This document shows, piece by piece, positions 32,499 to 42,005 of a stretch of 64,000 bases of DNA. Both the position numbers and the translations under genes were made by a program. The notes under the pieces were generated by a model. The model saw only the letters and a list, made by a program, of their open reading frames with translations, ran no database searches and was not told the DNA's origin. Location of the stretch: positions 1,426,001 to 1,490,000 of the forward strand of contig NZ_CP042306.1 of assembly GCF_007859635.1 (NCBI RefSeq). The letters are read 5' to 3'. Every line of letters starts with the position of its first letter. Within the stretch, counting starts at the first letter, position 1. This DNA is from Sphingomonas panacisoli (GTDB lineage: Bacteria > Pseudomonadota > Alphaproteobacteria > Sphingomonadales > Sphingomonadaceae).

Positions 32499-33430
32499 TT
32501 CAGCAGTTCCTCGACCCCGGCGATGATCCGCGCAACCTCTTTCGGGTCGAACGGGCGGAGGTCGTCGATCTTCTCGCCGACGCCGATCGCGTGGATCGGC
32601 AGCCCGTATTTCTCCGCCGCCGCGACCAACACGCCGCCGCGCGCGGTGCCGTCGAGCTTGGTCATGACGAGCCCGGTGACCCCGGCGACTTCCTTGAACA
32701 CCTCGATCTGGCTGAGTGCGTTCTGGCCGGTCGTCGCGTCGAGCACGAGCACGACGTCGTGCGGGGAGGCGGGGTTGATGCGGCCGAGCACGCGGCGGAT
32801 CTTCGCCAGTTCGTCCATCAGTTCGCGCTTGTTCTGCAAGCGGCCGGCAGTGTCGACGATCAGCGCGTCGATGCCCTTGTCGGTCGCGCGCTTGACCGCT
32901 TCGAAGACGATTCCCGCAGCGTCGCCGCCTTCGGGGCCCTTGACCAGTTCGACGCCGACACGGTCGGCCCACGTCTGCAACTGTCCGATCGCCGCGGCGC
33001 GGAACGTGTCGCCCGCGGCGAGCATCACGCCGTAATCCTGTTCCTGCAGCAGGTGGGCGAGCTTGGCGATCGTCGTGGTCTTGCCCGATCCGTTGACGCC
33101 GATGACGAGCAGAACTTGGGGCCGCGGGAAAGCTTCGATCTCGAGCGGCTTGGCGACTTTGGCGAGCGTCTTCTCGATCTCTTCGGCGACGACCAGCCGG
33201 ATGCCGAGCTCCTCCATATCGCGCTCGAAACTGCCCTCGGCGAGCCGGGCACGGATGCGGGCGGCGGTCTGGGGTCCGAGGTCGGACGCGATCAGTGCTT
33301 CCTCGATCTCGTCGAGCGTATCGTCGTCGAGCCGCGCGGTCCCAAGCCCCGCGAGGTTACCGACCAGCCGATCAGACGTCCGCTTGAAACCACCGAGCAG
33401 ACGCTGGTGCCAGGAGGGGGAGGTGCTCAT
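32495..33430 (-). CDS. ftsY: Signal recognition particle receptor FtsY
   Basis: SRP receptor GTPase that docks ribosome-SRP complexes at the membrane. 311 aa: helical N domain (about 10-95), then the G domain with GVNGSGKTTT (111-120), DTAGRLQNK and TKLDGTARGG. The acidic A domain of E. coli FtsY is absent, as in many alphaproteobacteria. Coupled to yciB; its start overlaps the mtaB stop by ATGA. Confidence 0.96.
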   Translation of the reverse strand: MSTSPSWHQRLLGGFKRTSDRLVGNLAGLGTARLDDDTLDEIEEALIASDLGPQTAARIRARLAEGSFERDMEELGIRLVVAEEIEKTLAKVAKPLEIEAFPRPQVLLVIGVNGSGKTTTIAKLAHLLQEQDYGVMLAAGDTFRAAAIGQLQTWADRVGVELVKGPEGGDAAGIVFEAVKRATDKGIDALIVDTAGRLQNKRELMDELAKIRRVLGRINPASPHDVVLVLDATTGQNALSQIEVFKEVAGVTGLVMTKLDGTARGGVLVAAAEKYGLPIHAIGVGEKIDDLRPFDPKEVARIIAGVEELLK

Positions 33431-34651
33431 GCGGGTATGCTCAGATTGGCGGGCGTGATGGTCACGGGAACGATGTCACCTACGGCGTGAATACGGTCGA
33501 GCCGGATGTCGGCGAAGTTGGCGGTGTGGCCGCGGTCGCCGGGGGCTTCGACCAGGACATGTTGCGTGGTGCCGATTAGCGAACGCATCCACGCCGCCTT
33601 GCGCCGCGCGGCCGCCTCGCGGAGCCGGGCGGCGCGCTCGCGACTAACCGTCGGATCGACCTGCGGCATCCGCGCGGCGGGGAGTGCCAGCGCGGGGCGA
33701 GTAGGGGAAGATGTGCGCGTGGACGATGTCGCAATCGCCGATCAGCGCGAGGCTGTTGGCGGCCATCGCTTCGTCCTCGGTCGGGAAACCGGCGATCAGG
33801 TCGGCGCCGATCGCGATATCCGGCCGCGCGGTCTTGAGTCGCTCGACCAGGCGCACCGCGTCGGCGCGGGCGTGTCGGCGCTTCATCCGCTTGAGGATCA
33901 TGTCGTCGCCCGCCTGCAGCGACAGATGGAGGTGCGGCATCACCCGCGCTTCCTCGGTCAGCAGCGCGAACAGGCGATCGTCGATCTCCGGCGCGTCGAT
34001 CGACGACAGGCGAAGGCGGGGCAGGGTAGTGCGCGACAGGATGCGCTCGACCAGGCTGCCGAGCGTCGGCTGGCCGGGCAGATCGGCGCCATAGCTGGTC
34101 AGATCGACCCCGGTCAGCACGACCTCGTTCTTGCCCGCCGCCAGGACGCGCTCGATCGCCTCGATCACCGCGCCCGCAGGCGCCGACCGGCTCGGCCCAC
34201 GCCCGAACGGGATCGCGCAGAAGGTGCAGCGATGGTCGCACCCATTCTGCACCTCGACGAACGCGCGCGACTGGTCGAGCGCGACCGCGAGGTGCGGCGC
34301 GATCTCGGTCACGCGCGCCATGTCGCGGACGATCAGTGCGTCGGATGCGGCCCACGCTTCGGGCAGCAACTTGTCGCTGTTGCCGATCACGCGATCGACT
34401 TCGGGCATCGCGGCGAAGCTCGCCGGATCGATTTGCGCCGCGCAGCCGGTCACCGCCAGCATCGCGCTGGGCCGCGCGCGGCGCGCCTTGCGGATCGCGG
34501 CGCGGGTCTGCTTGACGGCGGTGTTGGTCACCGCGCAACTGTTCACCACGACGACGTCGCGGTCGCCGAGCAAAGCGCGGATCGTTTCGCTCTCGGCGAT
34601 GTTGAGACGGCACCCCAGGCTGATGACCTCGGGCTGCGAAAGAGACGACAT
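33427..34651 (-). pseudogene. mtaB: tRNA t6A37 methylthiotransferase MtaB, frameshifted
   Basis: Radical-SAM enzyme that adds the methylthio group to t6A37 of tRNA. The N-terminal cluster ligands are Cys14, Cys40 and Cys71; the radical-SAM triad is CDHRCTFC (Cys139, Cys143, Cys146). After FPYSPRAGTP (about residue 322) the frame breaks at a run of four Gs on the plus strand (33679-33682). Dropping one base joins it to AARMPQVDPTVSRERAARLR and a TRAM-like tail ending 33427. The whole would then be 407 aa. Sequencing error, recent mutation or slippage are all possible. Confidence 0.85.
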
Positions 34652-35228
34652 GGCGGGTGATCTAGAGGTGAGTGCGAGCCAAGTCCACGACAAGGCGAGA
34701 GAGGTGCTGCACTTCTGGCTGGACGAGACACCGACGGAGAAGCGGTTCGCCAAGGACGAAGAACTCGATGCCGAGATCCGCGAGCGGTTCGGGGCGCTAC
34801 GCGACGCGGTGTTGGCGAGTGACGCGAAGGGCTGGACCGACGATCCGGTGGACCTGCTCGGCGCGATCATCCTGCTCGACCAATTCTCCCGCAACATGCA
34901 TCGCGACACGCTGCGCGCGTTCGAAGCCGACAAACTGGCGCTTCGGTTAGCCAAGGAGGCCGTCGCCAAGGGTTGGGACCTGGGAATGACCGGGCTGGAG
35001 CGACAGTTCGTCTATTTGCCGTTCGAACATTCCGAACGGATGGACGATCAGCGCGAGAGCGTGCGGCTGTTCACCGATCTCGGCGACGCGGAGACGTTAC
35101 GCTACGCGCATGCCCACAAGGCCGTGATCGACCGCTTCGGCCGCTTCCCGTCGCGCAATGCCGCACTCGGGCGTGCATCGACGCCCGAGGAAGAAGACTA
35201 TCTCAGCCAGCCAGGCGCCGGCTGGTAA
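34650..35228 (+). CDS. DUF924 family protein
   Basis: 192 aa, helical. VLHFWLDETPTEKRFAKDEE, ILLDQFSRNMHRDT, LPFEHSERMDDQRESVRLF and FPSRNAALGR are the DUF924 motifs. Biochemical role unknown. The ATG at 34650 shares the tetramer CATG with the mtaB start on the other strand; GTG 34671 is an alternative start. Its end overlaps the GGDEF-EAL gene antisense by 26 bases. Confidence 0.85.
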   Translation: MAGDLEVSASQVHDKAREVLHFWLDETPTEKRFAKDEELDAEIRERFGALRDAVLASDAKGWTDDPVDLLGAIILLDQFSRNMHRDTLRAFEADKLALRLAKEAVAKGWDLGMTGLERQFVYLPFEHSERMDDQRESVRLFTDLGDAETLRYAHAHKAVIDRFGRFPSRNAALGRASTPEEEDYLSQPGAGW

Positions 35229-36804
35229 CGGGCTCTTCGACCTCGTCGAACCGCGTCGTCACGAGCAGTCGCCGCTCCTCGAGCAGCCGCCGCGCATCCG
35301 CCGCAGACCGCGGGCGGCCGAAGCAATAGCCCTGACCACGCGCGCAGCCGAGCGACCGCAGCCGTTCCTCGGCCGCCTTGTCCTCGATTCCCTCCGCGGT
35401 GATCGACAGGTTAAGGCTTTCGCCCAGCCGGGTGATCGCGTTGACGATCGCGGCGCTTTCCGGGTTCTGGTTGATCGACATGACGAAGCTCTTGTCGATC
35501 TTGATCCGGTCGAACGGCAGCGCGCGCAGGTGCGCGAGGCTCGAATAGCCCGTCCCGAAATCGTCGAGCGCCAGCTTTATCCCCTGGTTCTTCAGGCTGC
35601 CGATGATCGACTGCGCCAGCGCCATGTTCTCGAACAATGCGCTCTCGGTGATCTCGACTTCGAGGCGGCTCGGCGGGAAGCCGGTTTCGGTCAACAGCTT
35701 GATGATCTTTTGCGCCAGCCACGCATCCTTGAGCTGCCATGGCGACACGTTGACCGCGAGCGTCAGGTCGGGGTGCCAGTCGCGCGCCGCAGCGAACGCC
35801 TGACGCATGACCGTCATCGACAGGTCGGCGATCATGCCGGTTTCCTCGGCGATCGATACGAAATGCTCGGCCTCGACCAGGCCGCGCTGCGGATGTTCCC
35901 AGCGCGCCAATACCTCGAACCCGACCAGACGACCGGTGGTCATGTCGATCTGCTGGTCGAAATAGGGGACGATCTCGCCGCGCGGGATGGCGGCGCGGAG
36001 CGATCCTTCCATCTCGTTGCGGGCCTGCAGTTCGCGCTCCATCGACACGTCGAACCACGCGTGGCGGTTCCGGCCGGCATTCTTGGCGGCGTAGAGCGCG
36101 ATGTCGGCGGCGCGGAGCAACGCGTCGATCGATGGGCAATTGGCGTCGCTGCGCGCGATCCCGATCGAGGCAGTGATGCTGAGGTGCAGGCCGTCGATAT
36201 GGAATGGCTGGCTCATGCGCGACACCAGGCGTTCGACGATGCGCTCGACGCTGTCGGGATTGCCGGGATCGAACAGCATCGTGCAGGCGAATTCGTCGCC
36301 CCCAAACCGCGCGAGCAGTGCAGATTCGGGCAGCACCACGGCGATTTCCTCGGCGACCGCGCGCAACAGCGAATCGCCGACGCTGTGGCCGTGCATGTCG
36401 TTGACCGTCTTGAAATGGTCGAGGTCCAGCATCATCAGCGCCACCGCCTTGTTGCGGCGTTCGGCGCGCAGCATCATCGCGGCGCCTTCCTCGGCCAAGC
36501 TGCGGCGGTTAAGATAGCCGGTCAGCGGATCCTTCGACGCGAGCAATGTCGCGCGCTCCTCAGCCGCGGCGCGTTCCAGCACTTGGCGGGTGAGCTCGCG
36601 GTGACGGCGCCAGCCGAACAGGATCAGCGCGACGTTGAGCAGCAGCGCGATGATCAGCGTCTGGTCGTTACCGCCTTTGCCCGCCAGATAGTTGGTCACG
36701 ATCATCGACAGCGCGGCACTCCCCGTGCCGACGAACATGATGATCGCGGCGACCGTGATCGCGCCACCCAACAAATCACGCCGGGCCGTGGCCGGTTCGC
36801 TCAT
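35203..36804 (-). CDS. Membrane-anchored GGDEF-EAL protein
   Basis: 533 aa. Two transmembrane helices (about 12-39 and 48-64), GGDEF domain with intact RFGGDEF (168-172), then an EAL domain in which the signature is EVL (297-299). EITESALFE, DDFGTGYSSLAHL and KIDKSFV are present, so c-di-GMP hydrolysis is plausible. The RxxD inhibitory site upstream of GGDEF is missing (PESA there). GAGGGATG supports the start at 36804. No sensory domain is visible outside the membrane part. Confidence 0.9.
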   Translation of the reverse strand: MSEPATARRDLLGGAITVAAIIMFVGTGSAALSMIVTNYLAGKGGNDQTLIIALLLNVALILFGWRRHRELTRQVLERAAAEERATLLASKDPLTGYLNRRSLAEEGAAMMLRAERRNKAVALMMLDLDHFKTVNDMHGHSVGDSLLRAVAEEIAVVLPESALLARFGGDEFACTMLFDPGNPDSVERIVERLVSRMSQPFHIDGLHLSITASIGIARSDANCPSIDALLRAADIALYAAKNAGRNRHAWFDVSMERELQARNEMEGSLRAAIPRGEIVPYFDQQIDMTTGRLVGFEVLARWEHPQRGLVEAEHFVSIAEETGMIADLSMTVMRQAFAAARDWHPDLTLAVNVSPWQLKDAWLAQKIIKLLTETGFPPSRLEVEITESALFENMALAQSIIGSLKNQGIKLALDDFGTGYSSLAHLRALPFDRIKIDKSFVMSINQNPESAAIVNAITRLGESLNLSITAEGIEDKAAEERLRSLGCARGQGYCFGRPRSAADARRLLEERRLLVTTRFDEVEEPVTSRRLAG

Positions 36805-36946
36805 GCAACATCCCTCACCAGACGACCGTGTGGACGGTCGGGTCCGGCACCCTGATCGCATTCCAGGGTCAAGAAGCCGTTAAAGCGCACGATGGTTTTG
36901 CGATTGCGAGATGGCGCTCTATGGCGGGCAAAAGTACGGAGATTAT

Positions 36947-37102
36947 ATGGCGAATCCGCAGGAAAAAGCATGGAGCGACGGCTATACCGTCGGCAAAAAG
37001 GGCAAGCCGCAGACGATGAATCCGTTCAAGAAGGGCGGCTTCATGACGGCGTGGCAGGAAGGCTGGCAGGCCGGCGTGAAAGCCCGGGAAGCTGCCCAGT
37101 AA
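36947..37102 (+). CDS. RMF-like small protein
   Basis: 51 aa, basic. EKAWSDGYTVGKKGK, NPFKKGG and AWQEGWQAGVKARE recall ribosome modulation factor (GY-AG-x-G ... P ... W-x-x-GW), which dimerises ribosomes in stationary phase in gammaproteobacteria. ACGGAG lies 6-7 bases before ATG 36947, which is preferred over ATG 36911. A terminator hairpin precedes ffh downstream. Function inferred from pattern only. Confidence 0.65.
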   Translation: MANPQEKAWSDGYTVGKKGKPQTMNPFKKGGFMTAWQEGWQAGVKAREAAQ

Positions 37103-37190
37103 GGGCATCGGGTTGCGTCGGCGCGGGCGATCGTCTAGGACCCAGCCGACCGTTCCCTTTGCGAACGCGAGATAGTGCGCCCATCTGGGT

Positions 37191-37233
37191 GACGCCGGCC
37201 GACGAGGTTTCGTCCGCCGGCGTATTTTGCGTT
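37191..37233 (+). terminator. Terminator-like hairpin upstream of ffh
   Basis: GACGCCGGC with GCCGGCGT (37191-37199 / 37216-37223) and inner GACGA/TCGTC around a GGTT loop form a long stem, followed by ATTTTGCGTTT. It probably ends the RMF-like transcript. It sits 27 bases before the ffh ATG, so it could also act as an attenuator. Confidence 0.7.
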
Positions 37234-37259
37234 TCGAGGATCGGCAGAGGAGTTTTTGA

Positions 37260-38750
37260 ATGTTCGACAGCCTGAGCGATCGTCTTGGCGGTGTGTTCGA
37301 CCGGTTGCGTGGCCGTGGCGCGCTGACCGAGGCGGACGTGCGCGGGGCGATGCGCGAAGTGCGGATCGCGCTGCTTGAGGCGGACGTCGCGCTGCCGGTC
37401 GCGCGCGATTTCGTCGAGAAAGTCACCGAACAGGCGGTCGGTCAGAACGTGCTGCGCTCGGTCACGCCGGGCCAGCAGGTCGTCAAGATCGTCAACGACG
37501 CGCTGGTTGAGATGCTCGGCGCGGACGAAAGCGAGCTCAATCTCGGCGTGACGCCACCGGCCGTCGTGATGATGGTCGGTCTGCAGGGTTCCGGTAAGAC
37601 GACCACCACCGCCAAGATCGCCAAGCGGCTGTCGGGCGGAGCGGGCGGTCGCGACCGCAAGAAGGTGCTGATGGCGTCGCTCGACGTCAATCGCCCGAAC
37701 GCGCAGGAACAGTTGGCGGTGCTCGGCGAGCAGACCGAGGTTGCGACGCTGCCGATCGTGGCGGGTCAACAGCCGGTCGACATCGCCCGCCGCGCGATCC
37801 AGGCGGCGAAGCTGCAGGGCTATGACGTCCTGATGCTCGACACTGCCGGCCGTCTGCACGTCGACCAGGCGCTGATGGACGAGATGAAGGCGGTCGCCGA
37901 CATCGCGAAGCCTCAGGAAATCCTACTCGTCGTCGACAGCCTGACCGGTCAGGACGCGGTCAACGTCGCGACCAGCTTCTCCGAACAGGTGCCGCTCACT
38001 GGCGTGGTGCTGACCCGCATGGACGGCGATGCGCGTGGTGGGGCGGCGCTGTCGATGCGCGCGGTCACCGGCAAGCCGATCAAGTTCGCCGGCACCGGCG
38101 AAAAGCTCGACGCGCTGGAGGGTTTTCACCCCAGCCGCATCGCCGGTCGCATTCTCGGCATGGGCGACGTCGTGTCGCTGGTCGAGCGCGCCGCCGAAAC
38201 TATCCAGCAGGAAGACGCCGAGCGCATGGCGCGGCGGATGGAGAAGGGTCAGTTCGACCTCAACGACCTCCGCTCGCAGCTCCAGCAGATGCGCAAGATG
38301 GGCGGTGTCGGCGCACTGGCGGGGATGATCCCCGGCATGAAGAAGGCGCAGGCCGCGGTCGATCAGGCCGGCGGTGACAAGGTGCTGCTGCGCATGGACG
38401 CGATCATCACCTCGATGACGCCGAAGGAGCGCGCCAAGCCCGAATTGATGAACGCCAAGCGCAAGATCCGCGTCGCCAAAGGCTCCGGCACTACGGTGCA
38501 AGACGTCAACAAGCTAATGAAGATGCATCAGGAAATGGCGACCGCGATGAAGCGCATCAAGAAGATGGGCGGCCTGAAGGGCATGATGGCGATGCTCGGC
38601 AAGGGCGGCATGGGCGGTCTCGGCAACGCGATGGGCGGGCCCGACATGGGCGATGCGATGAACCGGATGGGCGGGCTGCCGGGTCTGCCCGGCACGGGAA
38701 CCAAGATGCCTCCCGGTTTTCAGAATTTCATGAACGTCAAAAAGAAATAA
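37260..38750 (+). CDS. ffh: Signal recognition particle protein Ffh
   Basis: 496-aa SRP54 GTPase. N domain 1-90, G domain with GLQGSGKTTTTAK (107-119), DTAGRLHVDQ and TRMDGDARGG, then the Met-rich M domain from about 330 with a Gly/Met-rich tail (GMMAMLGKGGMGGLGNAMGG). Partner of FtsY, encoded 4 kb away. The order ffh-rpsP-rimM-trmD-rplS is conserved. Confidence 0.97.
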   Translation: MFDSLSDRLGGVFDRLRGRGALTEADVRGAMREVRIALLEADVALPVARDFVEKVTEQAVGQNVLRSVTPGQQVVKIVNDALVEMLGADESELNLGVTPPAVVMMVGLQGSGKTTTTAKIAKRLSGGAGGRDRKKVLMASLDVNRPNAQEQLAVLGEQTEVATLPIVAGQQPVDIARRAIQAAKLQGYDVLMLDTAGRLHVDQALMDEMKAVADIAKPQEILLVVDSLTGQDAVNVATSFSEQVPLTGVVLTRMDGDARGGAALSMRAVTGKPIKFAGTGEKLDALEGFHPSRIAGRILGMGDVVSLVERAAETIQQEDAERMARRMEKGQFDLNDLRSQLQQMRKMGGVGALAGMIPGMKKAQAAVDQAGGDKVLLRMDAIITSMTPKERAKPELMNAKRKIRVAKGSGTTVQDVNKLMKMHQEMATAMKRIKKMGGLKGMMAMLGKGGMGGLGNAMGGPDMGDAMNRMGGLPGLPGTGTKMPPGFQNFMNVKKK

Positions 38751-38782
38751 CTCCAAGTATCTAAGAAGGAAGTAGAACTAAA

Positions 38783-39406
38783 ATGGCTATCAGCATTCGT
38801 CTTTCGCGTGGCGGCTCCAAGAAGCGCCCGTACTACCGGATCGTCGTTGCCGACGCGCGCAGCCCGCGTGACGGCAAGTTCATCGAGAAGATCGGCAACT
38901 ACAACCCGCTTCTCGCGAAGGACAACGACCAGCGCGTCCAGATCGACACCGATCGCGCCAAGCATTGGCTGAGCGTCGGCGCGCAGCCGACCGACCGTGT
39001 CGCTCGCTTCCTCGACGCCGCCGGCGTCCGTGAGCGCGCTGCGCGTAACAACCCGAACAAGGCGAAGCCGGGCGAGAAGGCCACCGAGCGCGCCGAAGAG
39101 CGTGCCGAGAAGGCCGCTGCGGCCGCGGCTGCCGCTGAGGAGGCGAAGAACGCGCCGGCTCCCGAGCCCGAAGTGACTGCCGAGGAAGCACCCGCCGAGG
39201 GCTCGAACGCCGAAACCGAAGCGGTCGTTGCTGCCGAAGTCGAAGCCGCGACCGAAGAGCCCACGCCGGAAGCCGAAGCCGTGGCCGAAGCGGTGGCCGA
39301 GGAAACCCCGGCCGTTGACGTCAACGAGGCGACCCCCGACAGCGACGCCGGCGACGACGCTGCTGCTCCCGAGGGCGAGAGCGCTCAGGCTCCGGCCGAG
39401 GGCTGA
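38783..39406 (+). CDS. rpsP: 30S ribosomal protein S16 with long acidic tail
   Basis: The first ~80 residues are standard S16 ([20 protein letters not shown], then [13 protein letters not shown]). An Ala/Glu/Val/Pro-rich extension of about 120 residues follows, making 207 aa against 82 in E. coli. Alphaproteobacterial S16 proteins are often extended, but this tail is long. AAGGAAG before the ATG. The stop overlaps rimM as TGATG. Confidence 0.96.
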   Translation: MAISIRLSRGGSKKRPYYRIVVADARSPRDGKFIEKIGNYNPLLAKDNDQRVQIDTDRAKHWLSVGAQPTDRVARFLDAAGVRERAARNNPNKAKPGEKATERAEERAEKAAAAAAAAEEAKNAPAPEPEVTAEEAPAEGSNAETEAVVAAEVEAATEEPTPEAEAVAEAVAEETPAVDVNEATPDSDAGDDAAAPEGESAQAPAEG

Positions 39407-39885
39407 TGCCACAGGATACCCCCGTCACGCTCGCTGCCGTCATCGGCGCGCACGGCGTGACGGGGGAGGTCCGGCTGAAGGTGTTTGCCGACGACCTCAA
39501 GCCGTTCAAGAGCTTCAACGGCGGTGCGCTGACGCTCAAGTCGCTGCGCCCGACCCCGCAAGGCGCTATCGCGCGCTTCGCCGAGATCGCCGACCGAAAC
39601 GCCGCCGAGGCGCTGCGCGGCACCGAACTCACCGTACCCCGCACCGCGCTGCCGCCACTGGCGGACGGCGAATATTACCATGCCGACCTGATCGGACTCG
39701 CAGCCGTGTCCGACGCCGGTGAGGCGCTAGGCCGCGTCGTTCTGATCGAGAATTTCGGCGCGGGCGACGTGATCGAGATCGAGCGGCCGGACGGCAAGCG
39801 CTTCATGGTCCCGATGCGGCCGGAAGCGGTACCCGAATGGGATGCCGAGCGGCTGGTGGTGACCGCCGACTACGCTACCGCCTGA
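39406..39885 (+). CDS. rimM: Ribosome maturation factor RimM
   Basis: 159 aa. Assists 30S assembly through contact with S19. N-terminal RimM domain [19 protein letters not shown], then a PRC-barrel with [11 protein letters not shown] and [14 protein letters not shown]. It overlaps the rpsP stop by one base, and its own 3' end overlaps the antisense reductase gene by 11 bases. Confidence 0.95.
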   Translation: MPQDTPVTLAAVIGAHGVTGEVRLKVFADDLKPFKSFNGGALTLKSLRPTPQGAIARFAEIADRNAAEALRGTELTVPRTALPPLADGEYYHADLIGLAAVSDAGEALGRVVLIENFGAGDVIEIERPDGKRFMVPMRPEAVPEWDAERLVVTADYATA

Positions 39886-40786
39886 GCGGCGCCTGCTCGG
39901 CGAGCAGATTGCGAATTGTCGTTGCGGCAACGCCCGCTTCGCCCATCGCGTGGCTGATCTGATCGAGCCCCTTCACGACATCGCCCGCCGCGAACAGGCC
40001 GGGAACCGAAGTACGCTGGTGGTCGTCGACCTCTAGGCAGCCGTCTTCCGTCGCCCGCGCACCCGCCGCGACCGCGAGTTCGGAGCGGATCACCGAACCC
40101 AGCGCCGGGTAGATCGTGTCGAAGGTCCGCGCCCCCTTCGCGGTATCGACGCAAATCGTATCGGCATTGACGGTGATCGGCGTGCAGGGACCGTCGAGAT
40201 GCTCGATCCCGGCAGCGTCGAGTTCGGCCCGGCAGGCATCGTCGAGATCGTGCGCCGGGCCTGGCGCGATCAAGGTCACGTCCTGCGAATAGCCGCGCAG
40301 GAACAGCGCCTCGCGCATGCCGTGGTCGCCGGTGCCGATCACGCCGATACGCTTGTCGGTCACCTCATAGCCGTCGCAGATCGGGCAGTAACGGATCAGG
40401 CCCTTGGCCAGCGCCGCGTCGTGGAGGTCGCGCGAGATGTCGGGCCTGTTGTTGACCACCCCGGTCGCGAGCAGGACGGTTCGGGCCTGCACTTGCCGAT
40501 CACCGACGCGCACGACAAAGCCATCCGGTGTTGGCGTAATCGCATCGACATGCACCTCCTCGCGCACGGCGCCGAAGCGTTCGGCCTGGCGACGCATCAA
40601 CAGGAGTAGCTCGGTACCGGGAATGCCGTTGGGATATCCCGCGTGATTGTTGGTGCGCGGGATCAGCGCGGCGCGGCTCGATCCATTGTCGAACAGGCGG
40701 ATGCGGAGATGGAACCGCGCGAGGTAGATCGCTGCGGTCAGGCCCGCCGGACCCGCGCCCACGATGATACAGTCGTCGATCTCCAT
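39875..40786 (-). CDS. Thioredoxin-reductase-like FAD/NAD(P) oxidoreductase
   Basis: 303 aa. N-terminal FAD motif [11 protein letters not shown] (9-19), redox pair CPIC (Cys134, Cys137), nucleotide motif [10 protein letters not shown] near 155, and FAD motif [12 protein letters not shown] near 265. Overall TrxB architecture, but the partner is not evident; ferredoxin- or flavodoxin-reductase-type enzymes share the fold. It lies antisense inside the otherwise conserved rimM-trmD spacing, 44 bases from the trmD start. Confidence 0.88.
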   Translation of the reverse strand: MEIDDCIIVGAGPAGLTAAIYLARFHLRIRLFDNGSSRAALIPRTNNHAGYPNGIPGTELLLLMRRQAERFGAVREEVHVDAITPTPDGFVVRVGDRQVQARTVLLATGVVNNRPDISRDLHDAALAKGLIRYCPICDGYEVTDKRIGVIGTGDHGMREALFLRGYSQDVTLIAPGPAHDLDDACRAELDAAGIEHLDGPCTPITVNADTICVDTAKGARTFDTIYPALGSVIRSELAVAAGARATEDGCLEVDDHQRTSVPGLFAAGDVVKGLDQISHAMGEAGVAATTIRNLLAEQAPLRR

Positions 40787-40830
40787 CCCGTCACCTTGCC
40801 ATTTCCCTTTCCAACGCGGAAGGAGCGCGG

Positions 40831-41556
40831 ATGTTCGCCGCGACCGTCCTGACGCTCTATCCGGAGATGTTTCCCGGCCCGCTCGGCGCGTCGCTGGCGG
40901 GGCGGGCGCTCGGCGCAGGCAAGTGGTCGCTCGACGCGGTCAACATCCGCGACTTCGCTATTGACAGGCATCGCACCGTCGATGACACGCCGGCCGGGGG
41001 CGGGGCAGGGATGGTACTCCGTGCCGATGTCCTCGCCGCCGCGATCGACAGCGTAGCGGACGGCCGCCCGATCCTTGCCATGACCCCGCGCGGCAAGCCG
41101 CTGACACAGCAGCGAATTCGTGAGATCTCGGCTGGCCCTGGGGCGATTGTCCTGTGCGGCCGGTTCGAGGGATTCGACGAGCGGATCTTCGACGGGCGCA
41201 ACGTCGAAGAAGTGTCGATCGGCGACTATATCCTGTCCGGCGGCGAGATGGGCGCGCTGGTGCTGCTAGACGCTTGCATTCGGCTGCTTCCCGGCGTAAT
41301 GGGCGCGCCTTCCAGCGGTGAGGACGAGAGCTTCGAAACGGGGCTGCTCGAATATCCGCACTATACCCGACCTGTCGAATGGGAAGGGCGCACGATCCCC
41401 GAAGTGCTGCGATCGGGGGATCATGCGAAGATAGCGGCTTGGCGTAAGACCCAGGCCGAGATCGATACACGGTTACGGAGACCGGATCTTTGGGAGCGCC
41501 ATGAGGGCGCTCGGGTCCAGCCTCCCTCTGGCGCGCGGCAGAAGAAGGACGAATGA
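40831..41556 (+). CDS. trmD: tRNA (guanine-N1)-methyltransferase
   Basis: 241-aa SPOUT methyltransferase making m1G37. [20 protein letters not shown], the trefoil-knot segments [13 protein letters not shown] and [16 protein letters not shown], and [20 protein letters not shown] are diagnostic. AAGGAG lies 6 bases before the ATG. It needs its own promoter because the preceding gene is antisense. One base separates it from rplS. Confidence 0.97.
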   Translation: MFAATVLTLYPEMFPGPLGASLAGRALGAGKWSLDAVNIRDFAIDRHRTVDDTPAGGGAGMVLRADVLAAAIDSVADGRPILAMTPRGKPLTQQRIREISAGPGAIVLCGRFEGFDERIFDGRNVEEVSIGDYILSGGEMGALVLLDACIRLLPGVMGAPSSGEDESFETGLLEYPHYTRPVEWEGRTIPEVLRSGDHAKIAAWRKTQAEIDTRLRRPDLWERHEGARVQPPSGARQKKDE

Positions 41557-41557
41557 C

Positions 41558-41950
41558 ATGAACGTCATCCAACAGATCGAAGCCGAGAACATCGCCAAGT
41601 TCAACGAATCGAAGAAGATTCCCGAATTCCGCCCCGGCGACACGCTGAAGGTCGGCGTGAAGGTCGTCGAAGGCGAGCGCACCCGCGTCCAGAACTACGA
41701 AGGCGTGTGCATCGCGCGCTCGAACAAGGGCATGGGCAGCAACTTCACCGTCCGCAAGATTTCGTTCGGCGAGGGCGTCGAGCGCGTCTTCCCGCTTTAT
41801 TCGCCGAACATCGACAGCATCGAAGTCGTCCGCAAGGGCGCCGTGCGTCGCGCCAAGCTCTATTACCTGCGTGGCCGCACCGGCAAGTCGGCGCGCATCG
41901 CCGAGCGCCGCGACACGCGTCCGGCCAAGGGTGAAGCCGCCGCCGAATAG
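41558..41950 (+). CDS. rplS: 50S ribosomal protein L19
   Basis: 130 aa. [33 protein letters not shown] and [18 protein letters not shown] are the L19 signature, with a short Arg/Glu/Ala tail. The ATG is one base past the trmD stop. A terminator follows. Confidence 0.97.
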   Translation: MNVIQQIEAENIAKFNESKKIPEFRPGDTLKVGVKVVEGERTRVQNYEGVCIARSNKGMGSNFTVRKISFGEGVERVFPLYSPNIDSIEVVRKGAVRRAKLYYLRGRTGKSARIAERRDTRPAKGEAAAE

Positions 41951-41976
41951 GCGCGCAGGCCTGATGGTTTTCGAAA

Positions 41977-42005
41977 GGGCGTCGGAGCGATCCGGCGCCC
42001 TTTTT
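41977..42005 (+). terminator. Rho-independent terminator
   Basis: GGGCGTCGGA (41977-41986), loop GCGA, TCCGGCGCCC (41991-42000), then TTTTT. Ends trmD-rplS. The following 230 bases to the peptidase gene are less GC-rich and hold no recognisable gene. Confidence 0.9.

Noticed and set aside
33427..33669. Separate small gene downstream of mtaB
   Set aside because: Its product begins mid-domain and continues MtaB exactly after a one-base shift, so it is the tail of the frameshifted gene.
37103..37259. Signal recognition particle RNA or another structured RNA before ffh
   Set aside because: The only structure visible is a terminator-like hairpin; no conserved SRP tetraloop domain is recognisable.
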